NCBI RefSeq assembly: GCF_029223285.1
Contig: NZ_JARHUJ010000015.1
Span: forward strand, 39,263 to 103,262
Direction: 5' to 3'
Length of the DNA stretch: 64,000 bases
Origin: Paraflavitalea sp. CAU 1676
GTDB lineage: Bacteria; Bacteroidota; Bacteroidia; Chitinophagales; Chitinophagaceae
The notes under the pieces were generated by a model that made no database searches, was not told the DNA's origin, and saw only the letters and a list, made by a program, of their open reading frames with translations. Positions 8,515 to 17,600 of the stretch are shown here, piece after piece; position 1 is the stretch's first letter, and every line of letters begins with the position of its first letter. A program made the translations under genes and the position numbers.

Positions 8515-10068
8515 ATGAGAAGAATTCTGCTATCGGCAGGGATGATGGCCCTGGTAGCAACCAGCGTTGCGCAGCAAAGACAAGGTGGTCCGCAAAAGCC
8601 AGCAACGCCGGCGCCTGCAGCTGCAGCCGCGAAAGAAGAGAAAACATTGGCCAGGAATGTGCTCGATCCTGATGCCTCGGTGACAACCACCCACGAAGTG
8701 ACGATCAAAGGTCAGCGTATACCCTACAAAGCCATAGCGGGCACCATGCCCGTATGGGATGAGGAAGGCAAACCGATTGCCGGCGTATTCTATACCTACT
8801 ACGAGCGCACCGATGTAAAAGACCGTGCAGCCCGCCCGCTGGTCATTTCCTTCAACGGCGGCCCCGGTTCTGCCTCCGTATGGATGCACATCGCCTATAC
8901 AGGACCTGTTTTGCTGAATATCGATGATGAAGGATATCCTGTGCAACCTTATGGTATCAAGGAAAATCCGCACTCCATACTCGATGTGGCCGATATCGTA
9001 TACGTCGATCCTGTAAACACCGGTTTTTCCCGTACGCTCAACAAAGATGTACCCGGATCCAAATTCTTCGGGGTCAAGGCCGATATCAAATACCTCGCAG
9101 AATGGATCGGCACCTTTGTAACCCGGCAAAACCGCTGGGCATCTCCCAAGTACCTTATTGGCGAAAGCTATGGCACCACCCGCGTATCAGGATTGGCGCT
9201 GGAGTTGCAAAACTCCCAATGGATGTACTTCAACGGTGTGGTGCTCGTGTCGCCGACCGACCTGGGCATTGAACGCAGCGGACCAGTCAGTGCAGCATTA
9301 CGCCTGCCGTATTTTGCCGCCACGGCCTGGTACCACAAAGCACTGCCAACCGATCTGCAGCAGAAAGACCTTACCGCCATGTTGCCCGAAGTGGAGGAGT
9401 TTACCGTGAATGAATTGATCCCTGCCATCACCCGCGGAGGGTACCTGCCCGAAGCAAAGCGCAAAGAGATCGCTGCAAAGTTTGCCCGCTATTCAGGACT
9501 CTCTGAAAAGATCATCCTGCAACATAACCTGGATGTACCTACCGGTTATTTCTGGAAAGAACTGCTGCGCGATAAAGGCTACACGGTAGGCCGTCTGGAC
9601 AGCCGCTACAAAGGTATCGACCGTCAGGATGCAGGCGATGGACCCGATTTCAATGCGGAACTTACCTCCTGGCTGCATTCCTTCACGCCGCCCATCAACA
9701 TGTACCTGCGCAATGACCTCAACTATAGGACCGATCTTAAATACAATATGTTTGGCCCCGTGCATCCCTGGGATCGCAGTGGCGACCAAACCGGAGAGAA
9801 CCTCCGCCAGGCAATGGCGGCCAATCCCTATCTCCACGTATTGGTGCAGTCTGGCTATTACGATGGCGCCTGCGATTACTTCAATGCCAAATACGATATG
9901 TGGCAACTGGATCCGAGCGGCCGGCTGAAAGGCAGGTTAAGTTGGGAAGGATACCGCAGTGGGCATATGATGTACCTGCGGAAGGAAGACCTCGCTACCA
10001 GCAATGAGCATATCCGCGAATTCATTCGCAAATCATTGCCCAAGCCCGGTGAACCCGCGAAGTATTAA
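8515..10068 (+). CDS. S10 family serine carboxypeptidase, exported
   Basis: A 517-residue secreted peptidase when started at ATG 8515, which gives a clear signal peptide (MRRILLSAGMMALVATSVAQ). An in-frame ATG at 8491 and a GTG at 8461 only add a polar extension. After a Pro/Ala-rich linker come the oxyanion block SFNGGPGSASVWMH and the nucleophile block IGESYGTTR with S218. The C-terminal segment has GYYDGACDY and GHMMYLRKEDL with the likely Asp and His of the triad. The family removes C-terminal amino acids from peptides. It is flanked by other exported hydrolases and followed by a terminator at 10093. Confidence 0.9.
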   Translation: MRRILLSAGMMALVATSVAQQRQGGPQKPATPAPAAAAAKEEKTLARNVLDPDASVTTTHEVTIKGQRIPYKAIAGTMPVWDEEGKPIAGVFYTYYERTDVKDRAARPLVISFNGGPGSASVWMHIAYTGPVLLNIDDEGYPVQPYGIKENPHSILDVADIVYVDPVNTGFSRTLNKDVPGSKFFGVKADIKYLAEWIGTFVTRQNRWASPKYLIGESYGTTRVSGLALELQNSQWMYFNGVVLVSPTDLGIERSGPVSAALRLPYFAATAWYHKALPTDLQQKDLTAMLPEVEEFTVNELIPAITRGGYLPEAKRKEIAAKFARYSGLSEKIILQHNLDVPTGYFWKELLRDKGYTVGRLDSRYKGIDRQDAGDGPDFNAELTSWLHSFTPPINMYLRNDLNYRTDLKYNMFGPVHPWDRSGDQTGENLRQAMAANPYLHVLVQSGYYDGACDYFNAKYDMWQLDPSGRLKGRLSWEGYRSGHMMYLRKEDLATSNEHIREFIRKSLPKPGEPAKY

Positions 10069-10092
10069 AGAAGAACATTGATCCTATTATAG

Positions 10093-10123
10093 AATAGCTC
10101 CCCCTTAGGGAGCTATTTTTTTT
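10093..10123 (+). terminator. intrinsic terminator after the S10 peptidase gene
   Basis: Stem AATAGCTCCC / GGGAGCTATT with loop CCTTA, followed by a run of eight T residues, 25 nt after the stop. Confidence 0.9.
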
Positions 10124-10207
10124 GTGCGCTGGTGCAGGTTTTTGCATGTTTTATTATTTCCGGGAGTCATAAATATCTTTTTACTTTACCCTCACCACAA
10201 AAAAGAT

Positions 10208-11479
10208 ATGAATAGATTATTCTTCCCTGCAACCGCTCTTTTGACGCTGGGTGTTATTGGCGCCAGCAGCTTCAAAAAGTCTGTACCGACCGAAGTTGTA
10301 TCCACTTCTATTGCCCATGGCGACAAGCCGGCTGTTACTGCAACAGCCGCACCCAAATTCATGACCGGCGCCGACCAAACAAAATTGTACCTGCCTTATC
10401 TCAAAGGCAAGCGGGTAGGTTTTGTTGGCAACAACACTTCCATCATTGGCAAAAAAGCCAGCATCGACAGTATGTTGAAGATGGGCGTTAAGATCGTAAA
10501 GATATTCGGGCCCGAGCATGGATTCCGCGGCAACGCCAGCAATGGTGCGCATGTAGGAGATTTTATCGATTCGGCTACCGGCATCCCTGTCATCTCGCTC
10601 TATGGAAAGAACAGGAAGCCTTCCAAAGAACACATGGATGAGATCGATATCATGATCTACGATATGCAGGATGTAGGATGCCGTTTTTACACCTATATCA
10701 ATACGCTGGCCAATATCATGGAAACCTGTGCCGAGAACAATAAGGAGCTCCTGATATTCGACCGCCCCAATCCCAATGGTTTCATCGTCGACGGTCCGAT
10801 CCTCGAAGATCATCTTCATTCGGGTATTGGCAAGTTTAAGATACCCATTACCCATGGCCTTACCCTGGGCGAGTTTGCCCAGATGCTCAATGGTGAAGGA
10901 TGGCTCGAGAAGAAGGTTAAATGTAAGTTGCGCATCATCAAATGTGCTGGCTATACACATGATATGCCTTATGCGCCGCCGGTAGCGCCTTCTCCTAATT
11001 TGAATACAACGCAATCCATTATGTTGTATCCAACCCTTTGTCTGTTCGAAGGAACGATCGTGAGCCAGGGCCGGGGAACCTATTTCCCGTTCACTGTATT
11101 GGGCGCACCATTGTTGAAAGGCAAGTATGAGTTCAGCTTCCGCCCCAAGAGTATACCTGGTATGAAGGAGAATCCCCTCCACCAGGATACGGATTGCTAT
11201 GGACTCGATCTGCGCAAGTACAGCATCGACAACCTGCGCAAAACAAAGCGTATACATGTGCAATGGCTCATGGAGATGTACAATGCCTATCCCGACAAAG
11301 CCAGGTTCTTCGATAAATCCCAAAGCAAAGAGATCGGCAATTTTGATAAACTGGCCGGCACCGAAAACCTCCGGAAACAGATCATTGCCGGCGCTACCGT
11401 AGAGGAGATCTACAAATCATGGGAGCCGGGCCTCAGCCAATACAAAAAGATGCGTAAAAAGTACCTGTTGTATCCATAA
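10208..11479 (+). CDS. DUF1343 / NamZ-like exo-beta-N-acetylmuramidase, exported
   Basis: A 423-residue exported protein from ATG 10208; an earlier GTG at 10124 in the same frame starts inside the preceding terminator region and is unlikely. A signal peptide (MNRLFFPATALLTLGVIGASS) precedes the DUF1343 domain, which has FGPEHGFRGNASNGAHVGD, SLYGKNRKPS, DMQDVGCRFYTYI, LIFDRPNPNG and SQGRGTYFPF. Characterised members (NamZ) release MurNAc from peptidoglycan fragments. The esterase and carboxypeptidase upstream fit a cell-wall or glycan recycling theme, but a terminator lies between, so they are separate units. NamZ activity is inferred from the family. Confidence 0.85.
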   Translation: MNRLFFPATALLTLGVIGASSFKKSVPTEVVSTSIAHGDKPAVTATAAPKFMTGADQTKLYLPYLKGKRVGFVGNNTSIIGKKASIDSMLKMGVKIVKIFGPEHGFRGNASNGAHVGDFIDSATGIPVISLYGKNRKPSKEHMDEIDIMIYDMQDVGCRFYTYINTLANIMETCAENNKELLIFDRPNPNGFIVDGPILEDHLHSGIGKFKIPITHGLTLGEFAQMLNGEGWLEKKVKCKLRIIKCAGYTHDMPYAPPVAPSPNLNTTQSIMLYPTLCLFEGTIVSQGRGTYFPFTVLGAPLLKGKYEFSFRPKSIPGMKENPLHQDTDCYGLDLRKYSIDNLRKTKRIHVQWLMEMYNAYPDKARFFDKSQSKEIGNFDKLAGTENLRKQIIAGATVEEIYKSWEPGLSQYKKMRKKYLLYP

Positions 11480-11551
11480 TAGAGCAGCCCACTTGTGTAT
11501 AGAAAAGGGACTGACCCCAACCGTCAAAATCCCCCAAATCGTAAAAGAAAT

Positions 11552-11577
11552 GGCCCGCCCTGGCGGGCTTTTTCTTT
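11552..11577 (+). terminator. terminator hairpin between NamZ-like and Dyp genes
   Basis: Stem GCCCGCC / GGCGGGC with a T-rich tail on the plus strand and AAAGAAA on the other side, so it may work in both directions. It lies 72 nt after the NamZ-like stop. Confidence 0.75.
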
Positions 11578-11760
11578 GCAGGGACAGCCCAACGACGCCC
11601 TGTTGTAGGGATGCTGGCTATTGGTCAGCCGGTTATTACACCCGGCGGACATCGGTGAAATAACGCCAGTCATAACGGTGCTTTCACCCTTGAAGAAAGC
11701 GTGCACAGCCATCATTTTTGTACCGGGTAAACATTAATTCTATTCACCAAAACCGACGGT

Positions 11761-13140
11761 ATGAAACTGATAGACCCAATGGATTTTTCCGATGATCCGT
11801 TATTGTCAAAACTGCAGGGCAATATTCTCAAGGGGCATGGCAGGGACCTGACAGCGCATCTTTTCCTGCGTTTTTATAAATCGAAAGAAAAAGCAGCCCG
11901 CGCCTGGATACGGACAGAACTTGCACCACAACTCACCAGTTTCAAAAAACAGTTATTCGAAAGGGAGCGATACAACCGCAATGCGGTAAAAGGCGGGATG
12001 TTTACTGCCTTTTTTATCACGGCAGCCGGTTATCGTGCTCTTGATTATGAAAATGTCGATGTCATGTTAACCGATCAGGGATTCCTGAAGGGCATGAAAG
12101 GGCGTCGGGAAAAGATCAATGATCCGGTAAAGGAACAATGGGAAAAAGGATACCAGGGTGAAATTCATGCCATGGTGCTTCTCGCCGATGATGATGCGGC
12201 CAGGTTGATCCGGGGTATCAGGGATATCATCGATTCGGTAACCGGCATTGCAGATATTGCTACCATGGAAAACGGCAATGTATTGCGCAACGAGAATGAT
12301 GATGGCATCGAGCATTTTGGTTATGTAGATGGTATCAGCCAGCCATTATTCCTGAAAGATGAAGTGGAGCGATACATGAAAAGCCATCGCACAGATGCCG
12401 GCAATGCACATTTCAACCCGGCGGCAGATATATTTGAAGTGCTACACAAAGACCCCTATGCTGAAGACCAGGAGGCCTACGGTAGTTACTTCGTATTCAG
12501 GAAGCTCGAACAAAACGTAAAAGGGTTTAAAGAAGCCGAAGAAGCGCTGGACCTGGGAGAACTGGGAGGGGCCTACCTCGTAGGGCGTTTTGAAGATGGC
12601 TCTCCCGTCAGGCTAACCGATGATGAAGGCATGATCGGCGGCGGTATGTACAACAATTTCAATTATGGCAAAACCGACCTGGAACAAAAGGAGTCTTCTA
12701 CGCGATGCCCATATTTTGCGCACATCCGGAAAACCAATTCCCGCCGCAATACCCCAAAGACCCCGCTGATAGCGCGCAGGGGAATTCCCTACGGAACAAA
12801 AGGTAAAGTGAAAGATTCGGAACACGATACTGATTCTTTTCCCGAAAAAGGAGTAGGTCTGCTCTTTATGTGTTACCAGGTCAGTATTGAAAAGCAATTT
12901 GAAGAAGTTCAACGTCTGGCCAATGACTACACGACCAGCGGGACCAGTAAGCTGGGCATCGATGCGATAATTGGTCAGCCTGCTGCCGACGCGTCTGACG
13001 CTTTTAAATATGAGTTTCCTTTTCAATACGGGCAAAACGGTCAGGTGCGCAAAGGAACTTTCAATCAATTTGTCACACTGAAAGGCGGAGAGTATTTCTT
13101 CGCGCCGAGTATTCCGTTCCTGAAAAAATTGAAGCCCTGA
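11761..13140 (+). CDS. Dyp-type heme peroxidase
   Basis: A 459-residue peroxidase of the dye-decolorizing (Dyp) family. It has the N-terminal LQGNILKGHGRD block, the distal catalytic GxxDG motif as FGYVDGISQP with D190, EDGSPV near residue 281, and the RCPYFAHIRKTNSR block with proximal heme ligand candidate H321. No signal peptide is visible, so it is probably cytoplasmic. The family oxidises phenolic or dye substrates with hydrogen peroxide; the natural substrate here is unknown. No encapsulin gene is adjacent. It stands alone between a terminator and a 447-nt gap. Confidence 0.92.
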   Translation: MKLIDPMDFSDDPLLSKLQGNILKGHGRDLTAHLFLRFYKSKEKAARAWIRTELAPQLTSFKKQLFERERYNRNAVKGGMFTAFFITAAGYRALDYENVDVMLTDQGFLKGMKGRREKINDPVKEQWEKGYQGEIHAMVLLADDDAARLIRGIRDIIDSVTGIADIATMENGNVLRNENDDGIEHFGYVDGISQPLFLKDEVERYMKSHRTDAGNAHFNPAADIFEVLHKDPYAEDQEAYGSYFVFRKLEQNVKGFKEAEEALDLGELGGAYLVGRFEDGSPVRLTDDEGMIGGGMYNNFNYGKTDLEQKESSTRCPYFAHIRKTNSRRNTPKTPLIARRGIPYGTKGKVKDSEHDTDSFPEKGVGLLFMCYQVSIEKQFEEVQRLANDYTTSGTSKLGIDAIIGQPAADASDAFKYEFPFQYGQNGQVRKGTFNQFVTLKGGEYFFAPSIPFLKKLKP

Positions 13141-13587
13141 AAAAGTGAAGTCCGGAAGCACCGGACTAAAAAAGCGGGAAAAACACCTCTACGGCTATTC
13201 AATCCCGGCATCATCAATAATGGGTAAATTGTCGTTTGCCACGCTTGTTTACCGTCCCCGGCATCCGCCGGCCAAAAAATAAGGGCGGCCATCCGGCCGC
13301 CCCAAATTCGCCTCGAAACCTGCCTAAAAACTTTTTGGTCATTTTCTTTACCTCCGTTCCTGTAACGTCGTTATTTCCAGTCTAATACAGCGCTGCTACC
13401 CAGTACGATCCACACTATTCTGAACTACAATATTGATAAAGGACTAATTACACTTAATTATTTATGCTAATTTTCAAAAATTATGGCCTAATTGGGTGCA
13501 TTTTCGTACTTAAATATAGCACGATTGTACCCTTTGTTTCCTTTTTTGGGAGAAGACAACTAACTTCAAAAAGCCAAACCTATAGCC
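13141..13587. other. 447-nt intergenic gap with two hairpins
   Basis: Holds the stem AGTCCGG / CCGGACT at about 13149-13167 just after the Dyp stop, and the perfect stem GGGCGGCC / GGCCGCCC near 13285-13304, whose T-run (TTATTTTTT) is on the minus strand. A 43-codon minus-strand frame (13211-13342) crosses the second hairpin. The A/T-rich right half (13420-13530) is probably the promoter region of the AraC gene. No clear gene is seen. Confidence 0.45.
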
Positions 13588-14523
13588 ATGCCTGCAAAGA
13601 ATTTTCTACACCCGATCGACCTCACCCCGCCCGATCGCCTGGATACATTGGTGGAAAACCGGCGGGTCTATAATCTTCATAACTGCGAGTTCAACGTGTA
13701 CGAAAGCTATCAGGCAGCCTACAGGGTTCCACTTAGGTTTAACGATCTAACTATCAGCAGCATGGTACGCGGTAAAAAGATCATGCACCTTTTTGGCGAG
13801 CCCGGTTTCGAATACCTCCCCGGCGAAACCACCATCATCCCGGCCAATGAACCCATGACGATCGACTTTCCCGAGGCACAGTTCTCGGATCCTACGCAAT
13901 GCATTGCGCTCACCGTCGACGGCACCTACATCAACCAGATATTTCATTACCTCAATGAATACTACCAAAGCGATAAACATGAACAATTCGAATGGAAGCT
14001 GAAGTTCAATGAATACCACTTCGACAACGATAACGAGATTTCTGCCATCATCAACAAGCTCATACGCATTTGCAGCAGCGACGATAAAACAAAGAACATA
14101 TTTGCCGATCTCAGCCTGAAAGAACTGTTCATACGACTCATGCAAAGCCAGCGCCTTACCAAGGCGGCCGCCGATTGCGTGGACAATACTAACAGCAACC
14201 GTATGCAATATGTGCTTCATTATATCCAGGAGCACCTGCTCGAAAAAATAGCCATCGACGAGTTGAGCCGTAAAGCTTACCTCAGCCGCAACATGTTCTT
14301 TAAATGGTTTAAAGAACAGTTTGGCATCACCCCCCTCGAATACATTACCCGCGAACGCATCAGGCTGGCGCGCCAGTTACTGGCCGACAGGAAGAATACA
14401 GTCACCAGCGTAAGCCAGCAATGCGGCTTCACCGATGTTAATTATTTTATCCGCGCATTTAAGAAGTCGGAAGGCATCACGCCGAAGCATTGGCAATATA
14501 CCAGTGTTGATGTAATTCGGTGA
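13588..14523 (+). CDS. AraC family transcriptional regulator
   Basis: A 311-residue regulator. The N-terminal half (about 20-200) is an AraC-type ligand-binding region (RKxxHLF..FEYLPGETTIIPANEPMTIDFP pattern). The C-terminal 100 residues form the double helix-turn-helix (IDELSRKAYLSRNMFFKWFK and VTSVSQQCGFTDVNYFIRAFK). The start ATG follows an A-rich leader. It has no same-strand neighbour within 400 nt; the Dyp peroxidase lies upstream and the big T9SS protein is convergent, so its target cannot be deduced. A shared terminator lies at 14561. Confidence 0.92.
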   Translation: MPAKNFLHPIDLTPPDRLDTLVENRRVYNLHNCEFNVYESYQAAYRVPLRFNDLTISSMVRGKKIMHLFGEPGFEYLPGETTIIPANEPMTIDFPEAQFSDPTQCIALTVDGTYINQIFHYLNEYYQSDKHEQFEWKLKFNEYHFDNDNEISAIINKLIRICSSDDKTKNIFADLSLKELFIRLMQSQRLTKAAADCVDNTNSNRMQYVLHYIQEHLLEKIAIDELSRKAYLSRNMFFKWFKEQFGITPLEYITRERIRLARQLLADRKNTVTSVSQQCGFTDVNYFIRAFKKSEGITPKHWQYTSVDVIR

Positions 14524-14560
14524 TTTACAACGAAGAAACGAACGAGTGAATAAAAAAATA

Positions 14561-14595
14561 AAAAGGCCATCCCGGTAAAGGGATGGCCTTTTTAA
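14561..14595. terminator. bidirectional terminator between convergent genes
   Basis: Stem AAAAAGGCCATCCC / GGGATGGCCTTTTT with a 5-nt loop and A/T tails on both sides. It serves both the AraC gene (plus) and the 1948-residue protein gene (minus). Confidence 0.92.
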
Positions 14596-14610
14596 GTTAA
14601 AAGATAAACG

Positions 14611-17600
14611 CTATTGTTTTATCAGTATCACTTGTTGCTGTTGACCCTGGTTGTTGTACTGCACAACATAAGTACCCTGCGCCAGGCCGCTAACGTCGGC
14701 CACGAGCGTGGTTCCCTGTGTACGCAATAGTTTCACCGGTTTTCCATCCATGGTCATGATCCGCACTATACCATTCGTTGCCAGACCGCTGATCGTAATG
14801 CGGCCTTGTGCAGGATTGGGGAACACCCGCATGGTGGCCTGATTACTTATCTCTACCCTTCTGATCATCGAGTGGGTAAAGGTTTCGTCCTGGTCAACCA
14901 TCCGGAGTCGGTAATAATGAGGACCATCGGATAGGTCATGATGCGTGAAACGATAGGTGTGCACGCCGGCAGCATTCATCGCCGTCACCGTACCCACGGC
15001 TGTAAAATGAGCACCATCTGCACTGTGTTCAACCACAAAATGTTTGGTATCCACTTCAGCTTCCGATCTCCATACCAGTTCGGCATCTTTTTGCCTGACC
15101 GATACGTTGAAAGAGATCAGTCTGATGGGTAGTGCACCACTACCGCTTGCCACGGCGAAAGGCGAGAAGCTGGTGTAGCCAGTCTGCACTTTCCGGTAGC
15201 GGCCAATTGAATCGATGGCTGCCGTACCCTGATCGCCAAGGTCCCAGGTAGAGGTGTAGTGGGCAGCGCGCGACTGATCGCGGTCAAACAGGGGCTGTTC
15301 GTGTGTAGCATCCCAATAGAAGGTAACAGTGGCATTGCTGCCGCCGATTGTTCCTTCTTCGATCAGCCAGGTACGGTTTACAAAACCCTGCCTGATGGTA
15401 TCGCCGCTGGTGCCCTGCTTCAATACGTAAGGCAATACGCCTACTGAGTATTGATCCGGCACACCAGCATTCTGGATCTTGAGGAAATTGCTGCTGCCTT
15501 CTGTGGTTCCCACGGGGAATACCTTGTCGGCATCGTTGTTTGCGATGGTCAGTTTACCGGTACCGTTGGTCACCACGAAATGGTCGGCATCGAAGTTCTT
15601 CAATGTACCGTTGATCACCAGGTCATGATCACCCAACACCAGTTTACCGCCAATCCAGCCCGGCAGTTGTCCGGGCAATCCGTTCTTCATATCGAGATCG
15701 CCTGCTACCGTGATGTTGTTATCAAGTGCTACCACAGCGCTATAGGTTTGCGTCGCGGTATTGTTGATGAGATCAAATTCCGCAGGCGATGCATTCACGA
15801 TCTCGGCAATCACTGAGCCTTTCGCGTTACTGAACAGCATCTTAACACTGGCCACTGTATTGGCACCGCCGGCCAGGCTTACCTCAACACTATCTATCGC
15901 TGTAACGGAACCGTTCTCGCTCAGGATCAGGAACCTTACCCAGGCTGATCCATTTTGCGTTCCCTTGTTCCGGATCGCATAGGAGATCGTGACACTATCA
16001 CCAGCTTTGAATCCACTCGGATTAAAGCTGATCGGATGCAGGCCATTGGCTGCCAGGTCCGGCGCCGCACCTACGATCAGTGTACGGGTGGCAACGTTGT
16101 TGTCTTCCCGTTCTTCATCGGCGGTATTGGCCGGGTCAACTACGATCTTCATCACCTTTACGCCGGTAATGAGCGAAGAATAATTGGCAGTGGCTTCAAC
16201 GGTGGTATCCTTGCCAGGCTGTAGCCCGTTGATCGCGACATCGGCGCCGAGCTGGATATCATCCACCAGGAAGCGAAGCACATTGGCCTGCGAAGCCTTG
16301 CCGCCGGTGTTTTTAACCGTACCTACCAGCGTAATACTTTGGCCCGAAGCCGGGTTGAGGCTGCTGGGTGAAATGTATTGTGAAAGCACTTCGAGATCCT
16401 GCTTGCTGTCAACCACCCGGATATGGAAGGTGCCGGTATTGTTGTTCTCAGCAGTCTCGCAGAATTGCCCGCTGGTATCGGCCTCTACCTGCACCACATA
16501 GTCGCCTGGTGTAGTAAAGGTATATTTGAAGCTGCCGGCAGCCCTGAACTGTTCACCTGCCTTTACGATCGGCAGTACTTCACCGCCAAGGCGAACGCCA
16601 TTGAGCGTATACTTAACAGTAACATCTCTTACATCGCGGTTGCCATAATTCCGGACAGCCGGGAAGAACTGACCTTCCTTATGTACCCTTATCACGGCTG
16701 GGTTATTACCGGAACCTGTTTCATTACCGCGCTGGAACGGAACGAGGTCGGTACCAATGCTTACAACATCAGCGTTATTGCTGTTGCTCGATTCATTCAC
16801 CTCATTATCCACGTCGGCCACTGCGCGGACGGAAAACCCACATTCCTTTTCATCACTGGGAATCACATATGGATCGGACACAACCGTTATGGTTGCATTT
16901 TCCCCGAGACCAAGGATGGCCTTTTTAGTGCCCAACGCAACACCGCCAATGCTAAATCCAACTTTAAATGGACCAGCCTGACGTCCCTGGTTTTTGACCG
17001 TAGCGCTGAAGGTCACCGTTTCACCTTTGGGCATATAGGTGCTAGATGGCTTCAATGCCGTAATGAGCAGGTCCGTTTCCGGAACCACGATCATCGCATC
17101 CAGTACGTTGTTGGCCTCATCGGCTTCGGAAACCATGCCGTCTGCGTCGGTAACGATCCGCAGATAGTGCCTGCCAGGTGCCAGGTCGGCCTTGCTGTAA
17201 CCGATGGCAACAGCGTTGCCTTTCATTACGCCAGGCAATGAATGACTATGCAGCAGGATGAATGAACCACCGGGGATGGAGTCGTAGATATTGACGTTGT
17301 GTGCACCGGCATCCACGCAACGCAGGTTGGCGTTGTCGAAGCTGAAGCTGGTATGACCTGTTTGTTTGAAGTTCCGGAGGTCAAGATCCGATTCAGCAGC
17401 ATCGGGTGTAAAGGTGGAACTACCTTCTACCGTGATCTTCTGCCAGCTTCCATGATAGGTTGGCGATGGAATCTGCCGGTACTCTACATAAGTATAAGTC
17501 AATACAGCCCGGATAGTTACCGGATCAGTGCTGTTAAGCGGAACAAACTCGTTGATGATACGCTCGTTGCCCGGCGCCCACGGGGCATCGGCACTACCGA

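Noticed and set aside
10217..11323. 368-codon minus-strand open frame
   Set aside because: Antisense to the NamZ-like gene, which has clear motifs; composition (Ile, His, Arg rich) is typical of a shadow.
11761..13140. Dyp peroxidase as encapsulin cargo
   Set aside because: No encapsulin shell gene is adjacent and no clear C-terminal targeting tail is visible.
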